Positions 47,598 through 61,782 of a stretch of 64,000 nucleotides of DNA are shown piece by piece. Below the pieces are notes generated by a model. The model was not told the origin of the DNA. It saw only the letters and a list, made by a program, of their open reading frames with translations, and ran no database searches. A program made the position numbers and the translations under genes. Numbering within the stretch: position 1 is the first letter of the stretch; the number at the start of each line of letters is the position of its first letter. Source of the DNA: Brevipalpus yothersi. Lineage: Eukaryota > Arthropoda > Arachnida > Trombidiformes > Tenuipalpidae. The stretch spans positions 103,112 to 167,111 of the forward strand of contig QZCP01000100.1 in the NCBI GenBank assembly GCA_003956705.1, given 5' to 3'.

Positions 47598-50500
47598 GTG
47601 AAAGAGCAGGCAAAACTTCGCAATACCAAATAGAAATCGAAATCAGATTAAAGTTTTTCATGTTGACAATTAAGACAGATATTGGATAGACCAAAATCTC
47701 ATTTCAGAACACACACACACACATAGCAACAATTCAACTTCCTCATGTGATTCTATTTTCTTACACACAACACACACTGTATAGATGATTGTGTTCAGGC
47801 ACACACAGACACACACATACGAAGAACATTTTGGATCATGAGAAAAGAAAATCTTTTCATTGGATTTGTTTTTCTTTTTATCACTTATTTCAAGCGAGAA
47901 TCCCTTGTTTCTCCTCCTCCTCATCTTCTTCTCCTCTCTTTGGATATATATTGCTCTTGTTCTTTCTGCAACAGTTACACATGTTGAGGTATGATCAACT
48001 AATTTGCATCTAATTTAGCAAGTATGGTGAAGGCATGCACAAGAGAAGGAAGGAAGAGGACCAAGAATACAGAGAAGAAACCGATTGTATTACGCATGAA
48101 TTCTCAATCAAAAAGGCGACAAAGTGAACATGATGTTGATGTGTATTCCAAATAGAAAGAGAAAAAGAAGAAAAGATTGAAGAACAAGTGAAAGTGTTAT
48201 AAGTGTATCAGTTTTCGAGCATAAGAGGCCATCATGTAAAACCACTAAGAGAAAGAATGAACCAAAGAGAGACATGAAAGGTCGATTCATGGTGAGCATA
48301 TGGAAATAAAAATAATATGAACAGAAATTCTGTGTGTGCTGGTATATAAATAACTTTTGGGGACAATATTTTATCCAAGTTTTGAAGTGACAAAAGAGAG
48401 AATTGAAATGGAAATATACACACACTCATGTACAGTTATTTGCAATACTATCGGAAAAGACGATAGAATATTTTGAAATAAAATTGATACTCAGTGTGTG
48501 ATTGACGAGGAATAATAAATAGAATACAGTTTCATTCCTTGAAGAAGTGGACTTTTGACAAAAAAGAGGAATTCCACCAGTAAGGTCCATTATCGTTATC
48601 ATGTTGCTAACGTTTTTTTGAGAAGTAACTTTTTTCTGTATATGTGTGTGTGTCCATAGGAAGAAAAAGATTGCAAGAGAATATGCTTTTGGCATTGATA
48701 TTCGCTATTTATATTGACAAGAGCAGAATATATATATTGGAAACGATTTGATTTCGATTTTATCTACTCAGAGTGAGAAAACTCCGTAACCAAATTTTGT
48801 GTCCTTTTTTGCTCAGATATTTTTCGCTCTTCTCTCCTCTATTCCTCTTCTTCCTTTTACTCCAAAATGCAGGAGAGTGGAATATCGAATTAGATGGGAT
48901 GAAAAGTAAAGGGTATAAGAGATGGGAAAGAGATGCATGGAAGCGTGGATGGATAAAAGAGAAGAACTTCGTTTAAGAGGATTTCCAACCAGAGAAACAA
49001 TCATGAGTAGACTGTGGGTGAAAGAGAGAATAGAGAATAGTAGAAGGATGCAATGTACACACACAAACACACAAACACACAGTCGAAAGTGGAGATGATC
49101 CTTTTGAGGAGAAACAAGTCACAGCATCGATTGCTTGACGAGAATGCTGAATTCTAGATACAGAAAGAGAAAGAGAGACAGAAAATACGAACGAAATGGA
49201 AAAAGGAGAAGTAAGAAAATCTCGCCAAGGGCTAACACAGAAATCCATGAATGTGGATGAAGACAGATAGATAAGGAATAGGAGAGAGGGAATAGAGAAT
49301 AAAATCACGCATATATGCCAGAAGAGAAAAAAGGAAAGAGAGAGAGAGAGAGAGAGAAGATTTAAGATGAAATGGATCTGAAGAGGAGTCAAGGGTAGAC
49401 AAAATCCTGATGGAATAAAAAGCTGGTGAATAAAAGAGGAGAAGATTAAAAAAGATCTTATTCCCTGGTTGCTTCTGCTACGATCCGTAAAAAGAAGAAA
49501 AAGAAGAAGAATGAACGATTTGTGAGACAGATTCGAAAAGAGGAGACATGAAGTGAATAATCGAAATAGTAATGGGTGAAGAAGATGAGAAAGAATAAGA
49601 CGCCAAAAACAGCCGGAAAACTAGAGGATAAAATATATATATATATATATGTATACTGGTAAACATTAGAAACCCTGGGAGGTATGGAAAGAGATATGCA
49701 TATAAAGTAATGGTACAATGTGGCATAAAGTTGAATATGTAGGCAGGTAGGTAAAGAGAAAGAGAAAGAGAAGGAGAAAGAGAGCAAATGATAGAATAAT
49801 AGCTTCTTGGTGAACTCAAATGGTGACAAAATCTGTATTCTTATATTCTTAAAGCATACACATTTGTATTATATATGTACGCAAGGCATGCTCCACAGGA
49901 ATTGTAGTTGAAAGAAGAAAAGAATAAGATAGAAAGTATACTTCTCATACTTCTTATAAGCCTAAGGCGAAATTGTGTGTGTGTGTGTGTGTGCTGAGTT
50001 TACTAGTATTTAGTAAAGCTCAATACTCAGCTTAGTTGATATTGAAGAGTGAGAAAAGTGAGAAAATTAGAAATTCAGGAAAATCCATTGACATGGAACA
50101 AACTTTTGGGAATGTTTACCATATTTTACTAAAATATTCCACTATACTACTAAATATTCTGCCATCATGGCTCTCAAGTGGGCCTGAAGGAACAAAGAGT
50201 GAGAGTTAACGGTTGACTAGATTCTAGAAAGAATATCATATATAATAAGTTTCAAGGAGTCTTAGCGAAAGGTATCCAAGACATGAGAGAGTAGGATTTC
50301 TCCAAGAAAGATTTCACGCCAAAAAGATGAGACATGGATGAGACTAGAAGCTGGAGGAAGAAAATTGAAGTGTAAAAGATGCATGAACAGTGTTGAGAAA
50401 GATTGCTAAATTGGCAATGAAAATTGACAGACAGGCTAGAGAAGTTCGAGAATTTGGATGGTGAAAATAAGCAAAGCCCAATAATGGTGGAAGAGATTTG

Positions 50501-51283
50501 ATCAAATTCGAAATAATATGGCTAGGGAAGCTCATTGATTTTTGACCTTGTAGAAGGAGAAGAGAGAATATAAGTTGTCAAGTGAAAAGACAAGCATCAA
50601 CTGGCGAAAGAATATTGGTAAGACTCAAGGTTCCAATGGCAAGATTAGAGATCCTCTAACCAGTTATCTAAAACAAAGGCAAAAGTTCAGTTAAGATGGA
50701 ATGAACATTGAAAATAATCCTACGAATACTCTTGATAGAAAGAAGATTTTCTATTGGAATAAGAGATGTTCGAAAAGAAAAATGAGCAAAGTGGAATACA
50801 AGAACTTTCTATGAATCAGGATACACTTCCCACACAAACCTGAATGTATTCATTGATAAGATCAGATGCAAAGCAAAAGATATTTGCTAAGAAACCAATA
50901 TAGTAAGAAAAAAAATCAAACCAAATGATGAGAACAAGAGAGAGAGAGAGAGAGATGAAAATACTAGAACCTTGAGAGGGGCTGAGAATAAGATCAAAAA
51001 ATAAAAGGAAAACGGCAGAAGAGAGGAAAAGATTGTTGATGGAGATGCAAGATTTGATTATCGATTCAGTGAAGAATGGAGGAAGAGTATACAAAAAGAA
51101 GATGGAAAAAGCGAGAATAGATAAAAGGCACATAGGAAACATTCACTTTCACATTCAATGCATTCGAATCCACACATGGAGACCGACATTTGCCATTGAA
51201 TACGTCTTTCTTTTTGTTCTCCTATTATCAATGCAATTGGAAGGAGGAATTTTTTTTGTTGCACTCAATACCTGTTCACCATA

Positions 51284-51328
<45 letters not shown>

Positions 51329-53457
51329 CAATATTCACTTGCATGTGGAAAAAAGAAGTCAATTTATCGTTGAATCTATTCCACTATGTGAGCCATCGGC
51401 TCGAAAAGTCTTAATCTTAAATGTTGACTTCCACTTGTAAGTTTAGGTGGAAGTACATGAAGCTTTCAGACATTTTTTATGGAGCTAGTATGTGTGTATA
51501 TGGTTCACTTGCTATTGCTGTTCAATAATCTATCGGCATCATCATTTGCCCGTATGAAGGCTAAGTATGTGCTCGAAATTTTGAATACTTCAGGGACTTG
51601 ATTCACTTTGATTCTGCGAATATATCGATAAAGAGAAAGAGAAATAGAGAGAGAAATATACTTCCATCAGTCTGGGTATAGTCGAAGCTTTCGATGTATA
51701 TTATCAATTTTTTCTACTCCTATTCTTTGTGGTAGGTAAGGTTTAATGGAAAGCTCCGATATTTTGGATGGAAAGTGTTCAGATTTATGATAGGTAATGA
51801 TTGGAATACATAAACATAAATACACTTCGGATTGTAGCGGCTCAGATTCATTGACTCATTTTCTTTGCCCAGGAATTATTAGATTCTCTCTCGCTTTTTT
51901 TCCTCTTCACTCTCCCAACTGATCCTCTGCTTTTTTTACCATTTGATGAGAATATGTATGTATATTTACTGGAATTCGATGAGGGAATATGTTGAGTGAA
52001 TTAGTCAGTAGAATAAAATTGTATGATTATCTAACAGAATGCATCCATTATACACCTGATTGCTTAGGGAATATTGAGCGGGAAAGAAGTGAGAATTGAG
52101 AAGAATATGAAGATGAAATAGAAATAGAAATTGGTTTGGTGAATGAGTGAATGAGTGAAAGTATTGAAGCTTGAATGCAAATCATCACTACCAGGGTTAA
52201 AGATCAAGTGTGCAAAGTGATATCGAATAAAGAAAGAAAGAAAAAAGTGAAAATCGAATGACATTAGAAAACATAGGAAGCGAAAGATATTGATGGAAAA
52301 GAGCAAAAAAAGTTTTAAGGTTTGAAAAATGGAAAGAAAGAAGCATATTTCCAAAAGTATTCGGCAAAATTTGAATTGATGATTATTTTGAGGTGGAAAA
52401 GAAAAGAAGATAAACATATCTATATATATTTGAGCAAATTACTCACTTGGAATCTTGTGAAGGCGATTTTTTGGACAATGTTTTACTCAAAACCGAACGA
52501 TTCTTTATTTGACCACCAATTATTTTACTTTCTCGCTGATGAGTAGCACCAATCTCTTTACTACGAGCTTTCTCATGCTTTTTGCGCAATTTTTGCAGCT
52601 CTTTCTCCAATTTTAACTTCACTTTAACCACATCACGATGTTGCTTCAATTTTTCTAATGATTCCACTTCAATACGAGCTCTCTCCGATTCCAATAATGA
52701 TGGTGTCCTCTCATTGGATGCTTCATCGGAAAGACTTCGTACAGATTGATTCATTCTCATTGAAAATGTGTCCTGATGCAACAATGGAGGCCGATTCATA
52801 TGACCCGGAGATGAACTTGATTGTAAGCCACTTGATTTTTGTACACTTCCATTCATCGATCCATGTGATTTGCCACTTGCTGTCGCACTTGTCCCACTGG
52901 CAACACCACTGCCACTGCCACCACCGCTACTACCACCACCGGTGCCACTGTTGGCACTACTGACACCACCACTGGCACTTGAACCTGTTGCATTATCTGA
53001 GCGTGGCAATGTGGATCGCTTATCTTCACTAGTTGATTTAGAATCTGCTTTATTACTTGATGTTCCAGTTAAATTGACACTGGAAGGGTCATTCGAGGAA
53101 GACTTTGCTGTGGCTCCAGTATTCTGTTAGAAAGAATAAAATGAGAAAATGAGAAAAAAAATCGGGAACATAGAAAAAGAAAATAAGTATCAAGATTGTA
53201 AAGTTGTGTCAGAAAATGAGGGAAAAAACGTTGAGAAACAGTAATGGCAATAGCAAAAAGTATATGAAGAACGACGAAATGTGCTCAATACCAAGAATTA
53301 GACACATAGAAAGAAGAAGAAGAGATTATAGGGAAAGAAAATATTGGCCTAGCGAGAAAGAGAGACTGAAAAGATAAAGCATGATAAATTAGAAGTCATG
53401 AAGAATGAGGATTGGTAGAGCTTTGAGAGTAAAGAGAAAGAAAAAACATTCACTGAT

Positions 53458-53510
<53 letters not shown>

Positions 53511-56500
53511 AAAAGTAAAGCTTTCAAGTGAAATGAATTGGAGGTGAAACGATGAAGCTATTTCTTTGGGCAAAAAATGTGTCGCTTCTATGACTATTTC
53601 GATTGATCTGGCCTTTTCGAATCACCATTCGATTCATCAATTTTCTGATCTCAGATAGAACTTGGAAAGAAAGAAAGAAAGAGAGAAAGAGCCAGAAAGA
53701 AAACATTCGAATCAATGAGAGGGAAGAAAATGTGAGAGTATAAATTGAAAAGTAGTAAAGAGAAAAATTTTTCTCTTCTCTTTCTCTTTCCATTTGAAAA
53801 GAGAAACATGCCATGAAAGCTATGAGATGTTTTATGAGAAGAAGAAAATTGTGGAACCAGAAAAGAGGAGAAAAATATTTCCATGATAGAATTCTCTTAC
53901 CCACACATATATATTTACACACAGACACACACGCATAGCAATCCTATACACCAGAATTCACCATGAATCAAGATTGTAATGAAGAAGCATGATAATGGGC
54001 TAAAAGTTTCAATGTGCCATGGAACTTGATTTGTAGATCTACATTATGGATCATTACTAGCATGTGTATTATGATGGTTATTGTCAAGCACGCGTCAAAA
54101 CATGGTAAAGAACTCTCTTAAGATTCATGCAATTATTGTTCTTAAACATGATCTAGCTATGTACAACTAGTACAACTAGTAGTAGCAGTACTACTACTAC
54201 TACTTCGTTGTAAGTACTTTCGTCTTCACACTGCTGAACAAGCACAACAGTAGTCCCTATTGTCTATCCACTTTACTGGGCATCGACTATTATCAATGGG
54301 CTTTGTGTGTGTATATGTATCACTATCCAGTTACAGTGAAGCTCTTATCTGCTCAATGCAGACACTTTCATGAGCAAACATAAACATCAGACAAAATGCA
54401 AGGAAGAGAGAAGAGAGAAAAGAAATATAGTCAGTCGAGTAATATTAATGTTACCCAGATTATTATGAGTGTAACTGAGAGAGAGAAAGGGAAAAAAATC
54501 TCACTTCATGAATAAAACCAAAGCATCTGGAAAAATACATGCACTGATGATAGAGAGAGGTTGGTAAAGAAAGAAGAATCTTCTAATGGATGAATGTGGT
54601 GGAAGAAGATGAAAAATCTGGGCTGAAATCAAAGAACTGAGATAGAAAAAAGAAGGTGACTCTGGTTACGGTTATATATTTGAGAAAGTATCTTCTCTCT
54701 CTCTCTTTCTCGATCATCTTTCTTCCTTCACATGCGATTATATCAAAGAAAAGAGAAAGAAAATTGTTGCTAGGAAAAATAATCTTGACTATAACACAGT
54801 AAGAAGTCCTTTCAATTTTGATTTGAATGACTCAATCATTCTTCATCATGGTTTAAAGATTGTCTCCATCAGAATGTCTCAGGTGATGAAGTCAGAAGAA
54901 AAGATTCCCAATTGATATGTATTCGGGAGTAACATGCTGCAAATATTCACCAAGTAATCTTCAATATGATTCAATCCAGCTTAATTGAAAAGACACCTGA
55001 CACACAGACAACCACACAGACAACCACAAAGTAGACACAATAGAAGAAATTTGAGAAGCCCTGTAAGATTAACAGCGAATTTCTCTGTCTGGAATCTGGT
55101 AGCTTCATTTTGACTACTTTTTATCACCTCTTTTCATCCACAATCTTTCATAATGGAGTGTGGATTGCAAGTGAGATGCATGAATATAATATGGCGTACC
55201 TTTGAACACGAATCTGTGGTATCTTCTTCATCTTTATCATCAGTAAGAGCTTGCAATTGTTTGGCACGCTTTTCGAACATGGATTGATAAGCTATTGGAT
55301 TTGCCAGAGCATCCGCTAATTCAGATAATCCATCGGGCACATAATCTTTGACCGTTATATGGACAAATAGTGTAGGTAATGTTAAAGGTTGACCACTTTC
55401 GTTACGTAAAGCAATATGACGATATCCTGGTCGTAATCCGACGATTGGCAATATACGATGTCCAATAAGTTTACCACTTTCTTCATATGCTGCTATTCTA
55501 AGGCATGCCAAATCAGGGAGAACAACTTTCTTGAATATAAATGGCTCTTCATCATATATGGGATTTATTCCATTATTAGGCACAATTTTGGTCCGTTTAC
55601 GACGAACTGTATCAGCGGGCAGTCCAAACATATCCACATCAACGTAAGTACCAGTCCGTTTATCACTTAAAAATTGGCCAGAAATTATCTGTGTGTACGC
55701 ATATAAAAAAGAGAAAGAGAAAGAGTATGCATAAGTAATGATGATAATAATAAAAAAAGGAGATGAAATAAAAATACAATGGCACTGAAGTCTTATTTTA
55801 TGGTCAACAATTGACCAAAGTATTGAGTCAGTTAACCATTTAGCATTGAGATGGTAACTTAAATGATTGAGCGAATGGATGTAAATTGCCATCCAAATGT
55901 TCAGTCCAAGAAATGAGTCATTTAATCACTTTAGGATAGAAAAATTAACAGAGATCTTTTCTTCACCTTCACAGAGACAGTTCCAGCAATAATACCATCA
56001 ACAGTTGACTCGGTGAAAGGATCAAATTTACGATCTAATCGTCTCATAAAATCGGGTTTAAGAAGATAGCCACTGCGACCATTGTATTCGAAGAGACCCA
56101 AATTTAATTGCATACCAAGATCTGAATATAAAATGTACCAGAAAAAATGATAGATGAATATCTCATTCAGTAAGAAAATGTATTCATGAGAAAAAATTTT
56201 TACAAAATTTGATAGCATTTATCATTCGAAAGAGAAAGTAATAACAATTTGAAAGAAGACTCAATCGGAGATACATCAAAAGATTGAGAAGAAGGATAGA
56301 TTGAAGACATCTGAGTATGTGTATGTATGTGTCTGCGTGGGTATATGCCATGGAAGCTATTTTGACTATCAGTCATGAGACTGACAATTTATTGTACTTG
56401 AGAAAAAGGGTTCCCAAAAGTGAAGGGCCATGAGGAGACAGGTCTCTCATTGGGAATACATATATGAAAATCAAATGATGAGATGCTGTTGCTGCAAGTT

Positions 56501-59437
56501 TTCGAGACAGTATAAACGAGAAAAAGATACTGGAGAAAGAATCGATAACATGGAAAATGAAGAATAACATGGAAGAATAAGAAGAAGAAAGAAGAAAAGA
56601 AGAAAAAAGTGAAGAAGAAAAGTGGATAAGGGATATGCATGAGTGGAAGATATATATACATGTATATTCAACGGTGAAGAATCATTCGTTTAACATGATG
56701 GAAACGAGTTACTAGTATAATATTCGATGAGATTGTGTCAAAGTAAAATTCTAATATGTGCAATTGCCTATGGATGGAAATGAGCTTTCATATGTGTATA
56801 CTTTATTTTTAGAAATCTCTTTTTGATTTGATATATATATCAAAAGATGGTGAGCGGGAGAGGAAAAGGATAGAAGGAATTGAGCGACAGAACTAACTGC
56901 GGGAAGAATTTTTGGGGCTATGATTAGAACAAATCGAAATTATCACACACAGAGAATCAGATAGAGTCCACGGGAGACCGAGCAAATACGCTGGGAATAT
57001 GATAATCTTCACAGGATTTTGTCTTACTAACTGGATCTTATTGGTATAAAATGCCGAGAATAGCTGAGCACATTAGCAGAAAAATACATTCCAACATTTT
57101 CCGAAGCGTAACAAAGAGAATATGAATCGAGATTCTTCTCACGGTGTATATAAATTCTTTGGATTAGCATGTTCAAGCGGGTCTTGAATACATCGTAGAA
57201 GTGTAAGTTGATATGCAATTCAAGTGCAATTATTGATGGATTAATTGTTCTACAATTATTGGACAATATTGTCGGTTCTCTCTCTCATCCTCTATCCGTA
57301 AGGAATTCTCTTTATTGTAGAACATAAATTTCAAAAGGTTAAAGAGTGGACAACGTAACCAACAGAAGAGAAGGAATCATCTTGTCACCAAATTAGATAC
57401 AAAGTGTAGATATATTCTCTCTCCAATAGGAGTAGGTGTGTGTAAAAGAAGAAGGGCTGATCTTTTCTATGGTTTGAATTCTGCTAACATCCTCTGGAAA
57501 ATTGCTTCACTCAAAGTTGAAAGTTGCGACTCAAAATGGTTGTATGACTGAATTGTACAGTCACCATTGAATCGTCAAATGTGCTTCAGGCTATTCTACC
57601 GGAGAAGAAGAGGAATAAAAAGAAAAAAAGAAGAGAGTGTAAAAAGAAGCAATAAGCGCCAAATTCAAGAGAGGAAATAAGAGTAAAGAGGATAGAGAGA
57701 GAGAGAATGAGAGAGAAAGAGAGAGAAAGAGAGAGAAAAAAGAAATTGCCATTCAATAGGAAATGGACATTTGGGAAAAAGAATAGAGAATAGCAGGCTA
57801 ATAAACGATACCATAAGAAAAACTTTCTTCTCTAACTGTACTGTTTCAGGCGTTCCTTGTTAAAGTCTACGTTTTTCTTTTCTTCCTCCGAGGCTTACTG
57901 AAGTTTCTGAAGGGTTAATAGAGTGGACAGGTAGAGAGAGAAAGAGGAAGAGAAAACAGAGAGAGAGAAAATGTCTATCAAGCTTAGAACAAAAAAAGAA
58001 AGAGCCAAGGAATTGTTCTTCTTAGAACAGTTCTTGCGAAAAATATAGAATAGAAGAATGCATAAAACGTAGACCTTCGATTCGAATTGATAAGGCTTTC
58101 TGACCTTTCATCCGCAACTGACACATGTATACCATTCCCTGATGTTGATGAAGTTGATCAGTTTGATCGAAAGCCTACACGCACACAAACACATACAAAC
58201 GCTAGAAGGACAGTCAATTAGGGTTGAGATTATCAGATCAGACTGAAGTGATGATAATTGTTCTCTTATTTCCATTGACAAGATTGTATCATATCCACTG
58301 ATCAGAATGAGTAATAATAGTGGAAAGATCAAAGAATGAAGGTCATGTATGCTACAGTACAGATTTTGTGTGTTTGTGTAAGACTCATCATGGTCAATAT
58401 ACTTACACACAACTGCATTCCTTAGACAGTTAATGTGTATTTATGAATGGTTACAACAATTCATAGAAGCAGGGTCTAGACAGAGAAAGATTTTCTAATC
58501 GATCTTAAGAGAACACAAAAAGTAAGCCAAAGACATGAATTGAGTAATGCTGCTAGTCAGAGGAATTGTGGAGTAGAAAAGAATCAAAAGAAAAATACTT
58601 GATTCATGTGGGAATAACCGATATTCTGGAAATATGAAGCTTTTATATTCGTGTTTCCATTTGTGTCACCCAAATTTTGGGCTCAATTTGATGAATTTGA
58701 GAAAGAGAATAAAGTTTGCATATCGACTTTGTCAAGAATTTTCTCCCATTCATAAATTTTGAAGAATTACAACTCAAATAACTGAATAAATGAAACATTT
58801 TTGCCTGAAACAAAATTTCATAGGAACATTAGGGTGAGCTAATCGAAAAGAAAAAAAATATACTTCCTCTTTCAAAAGCCCATAGTAAAGAATATATGAA
58901 GAGATGATTAAAAAAGAGGGGCAGATGTTGCATACTATGAACTTAAACAAAATAGATAACATGTTTTTCATGTACATATATTCTTGATGCAGAAAAAAAT
59001 GCCTATAAGATGACCAAGGTGAAAAGAATAAACACAAACACACGCTGATACATGAACGAGATACATTCAAATCTATTCACAGAGAAAGAGTGTGTGTGTG
59101 TGTGTGTGTGTTAAGTTAATATGTACTCAAACAAGTTGACATAATTTGTAATACGAAATGACTTTTCAAACAAATCTGGAATAAGGAGAAGAGTAGGAGT
59201 TGGAGGATTTTATCCCATGTTGGCAGGATGAGGTGTGTATTGGAATATCTGTGTATGTGTGTGGGAATATATTCTCATTGAGCTGTATATTTTTGTTTAC
59301 ATGATAATGGTGGATAAAGAGAAAAAGAGAAAGGCCAAGATGTCAGATCAAATTTGAAAAGAACTCAACAGAATAAGGGCTAATAGAGTTGGTGGCATGG
59401 CTAGAGGTATATATTCACACACATACTGAGAGCCATA

Positions 59438-59510
<73 letters not shown>

Positions 59511-61782
59511 TGAAGGGCTGAAAGGATTGAAGACAAGTGAATGGCTAGAGGATAGTGTGTGAGTGAATACTTTTGGAATGAAAGGCTAAAGCTGATGGGC
59601 TTTATCAAAGGCAATGTACAGTTAGAGGCACATCCACACATACAGTTATATAAACACATACTCTCTATGAGTATGTGAGCTTGAAAAAGAGAAGAGAGAG
59701 AAAAGGATGGAGCCCAAGCAGCATCCGAGCTGGGTAAAAGGGAGGAAAAATCGATTGCATCTTTTCTCTTTCTCTCTCTCTCTCTCTCTCTTTTCCAACT
59801 CAGCCTCCTCATCACCAGGCAACGTTGGCAAGACTGTGTGTGTATTTGTGTAAGAGAAGTAAGAGAAATGAAAGAGTAGAAAACAGTAGCCAAAAAAAGA
59901 AGTCCTCATCATTTTGGCCACCTAAGAATGGCCACAAAATTGAGCTTTCCTATAAGCATTCCAATTCCGATTCCCATTCCCATTCCTATTCCTTTTCCCA
60001 TCTTTCTCCATTTCTTTCTTCTCTTCCACATATACTGGTCATCTTGTGTTTTCACCAGATTTTTTTTGGAGACAGTCTCACTTTTTTTCCTTCTTCTCCT
60101 TTTTCTTCTTCTGCTTCTTATAACTTCCATTTTCAAAGCTAACTATATTCCAGATAAATGTAAGGGTCAGCAGAAAGGAGAAGCTTTATTGAAGTTGAAT
60201 CCAAGTGAGTAAATCAAAATCGATGTTCAGAGAGGAACAGTATCGGAGAGAAAAAAGAGAAAGAGAGAGAGAGAGAATATCGTTGACTTGGTCAACAACA
60301 TGAGCTAACAGTGTTACACATGGCCAGTATTTTATGAGAATTCTGGTAGTTGGATTGCAAAAAAGAACTCACCTAAAGTTTGAAAATTCAGCGCGACCAT
60401 TTGACAGCCAGCATTCCAAAATATTTGTGGTAGATAGTTGCTAGAGTCTACACGTGTTCCTTTGGGATAAATTCGACTCAATTGAACCTTATTTAAATTG
60501 ACAAAGTCTACAGGCCTCTCCTTAAGTAGACTAGTTGCTTGAGTTTCCACGAAAGATGAGATCTCATAACTTCGATTACGCTTTTCAGAATAATCGAATG
60601 TGGTGAAATTTACCGGTTGAATATAATTAACCAGGGCAGACATATCATCACATGCTTCGGCCTCCTTGATTGGTGTTGCATCACCGTCCGGCTGATCACC
60701 AACACTTCCACCGGAAGTTCCGCCGCCAGCCTCACTTGGTGGACCAACTTCATCATCATCTAGACTAGAATCAGATTCAATTTCTTCGATATCACAAGTG
60801 TTTGTATTACTGATACTCTGTTTAACAGCAATCGATGGAGGTCCCGTTAAGCCACCATATGTGCCCATAATACTTCCACTAGGACATTCATCACTATCAA
60901 CCAATTGTGATGATGAATTGTCTTCCAAAGGGCCACCACTTTCATCACTATTGTTGGCTGTCAATGCTGGTCGGCCATCGGAACCGGTCACCGATGAACC
61001 TAATCCAGATGAGCTGATATTGTCCGTTTGCTTTGAATCAATTGATGTACATGTGGTTGTCTGGCTAACTGGATCACCAATACTGGTTATGGATATCGCT
61101 GTGGTAGATGAGATGATTGGTGATGATGTTGGAATTGTATTTGATGATGATGTTGTGGTAGTTGCTGGAATGTTGACTGTGTTTGAAGATGATGCTACAG
61201 TGGCTGATGTACCTTTTCGTTTACGAATTTTGTGATGTTTCTTCTTATTTTTGATCAATATTTTTCTCATCAATGCATTCGGTGATGGTAAACTAACTCC
61301 TTGTTTCAATGGATGACTTGGTAGCGGTTCAGTTAATAACATATCACCAAATATTTTCCGGCAGTATTGTGCTATTTTAGCTTGCTGTTTACTAGAACAA
61401 TGATTCTCAAAAGAAAGTATTACTGGATAAACGGATGTTTTAAATGCTGTCTCAGCTATCGCTTCCAGTACATCTTTGCACGGAATATCAGATACTACTG
61501 TATAGCCATGAGTGATTATTGGCTCTTCATCTTCATTTTTACGACCATTCCAACAGTCCAATTCAATACATCGACATCCAGCGAGCAGGCACTGTCGGTA
61601 TATTTCAACGGATGCTTTACCAGTTAATTGATGTCCAGTTAGATATGTGTTATGAGATGAATTGGTGAAATAATGATTCAATGGTTGGTCCATGTCCAGA
61701 TTAAAATCAAACTTCTCCGGTGCAACGATTGCATTGTCATCAGACATCAAGTAATACATGAAACCTTCGAAAGAGAGACAAG
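38560..61782 (-). CDS. Plc21C: Phospholipase C-beta, Plc21C/PLCB1-like (3' part: X, Y, C2 and C-terminal coiled coil)
   Basis: This Gq-activated enzyme splits PIP2 into IP3 and diacylglycerol at the plasma membrane. The exons, in transcript order, are 61782-60373, 56121-55967, 55688-55200, 53123-52447 and 39454-38560. All junctions are in phase, giving 1207 residues in the window. The X domain shows NSSHNTYLTGHQL (catalytic His), CRCIELDCW (calcium-binding Glu and Asp), ITHGYT (second His) and LSFENHC. A linker of about 195 residues with an acidic patch (SDSSLDDDE) follows. The Y domain shows SRIYPKGTRVDSSNYLPQ and FWNAGCQMVALNFQT. The C2 domain starts IISGQFLSDKRTGTYVDVDM. The tail is a Gly/Ser-rich stretch, then a long charged coiled coil as in PLC-beta C-terminal domains. 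PH and EF-hand exons lie right of the window. Similarity favours the Plc21C/PLCB1 class over NorpA, by memory only. Confidence 0.94.
45870..45911. repeat. (AG)n microsatellite
   Basis: About 42 bp of AG repeat within the large PLC-beta intron. Confidence 0.95.
47565..47596. repeat. (TG)n microsatellite
   Basis: About 32 bp of TG repeat in the large PLC-beta intron, with short AC-rich patches 120-250 bp further on (47710, 47765, 47800). The alternating purine-pyrimidine sequence could adopt Z-DNA. Confidence 0.9.
51287..51325. repeat. (TC)n microsatellite
   Basis: About 39 bp of CT repeat in the large PLC-beta intron, opposite in orientation to most neighbouring arrays. Confidence 0.95.
53124..55199 (-). 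other. PLC-beta intron between C2 and linker exons
   Basis: This 2.1-kb intron has a (GA)n array at 53461-53504 and a small inverted repeat of GTAGTA/TACTAC units near 54178-54202. No exon is supported. Confidence 0.6.
53461..53504. repeat. (GA)n microsatellite
   Basis: About 44 bp of GA repeat in a PLC-beta intron. Confidence 0.95.
56122..60372 (-). other. PLC-beta intron inside the Y domain
   Basis: This 4.3-kb intron splits the Y domain between NFQTL and DLGMQLN (phase 1). It holds a (AG)n array at 59440-59508 and purine-rich + strand sequence. No nested gene is supported. Confidence 0.6.
59440..59508. repeat. (AG)n microsatellite
   Basis: About 69 bp of perfect AG repeat, one of the longest arrays in the PLC-beta introns. 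Confidence 0.95.

Larger units (their letters stand above)
39455..52446 (-). other. 13-kb PLC-beta intron
   Basis: This intron separates the two halves of the C-terminal coiled coil. Donor and acceptor phases agree (phase 2), so no further exon is required. The + strand is strongly purine-rich throughout, producing many false minus-strand frames rich in F, S and L. It contains (GA)n at 45870-45911, (TG)n at 47565-47596 and (TC)n at 51287-51325. No nested gene is supported. Confidence 0.6.

Noticed and set aside
49458..49829. Overlapping long minus-strand frames of 113-123 codons.
   Set aside because: Translation of purine-rich microsatellite-like sequence (runs of S, F, L, Y); not genes.
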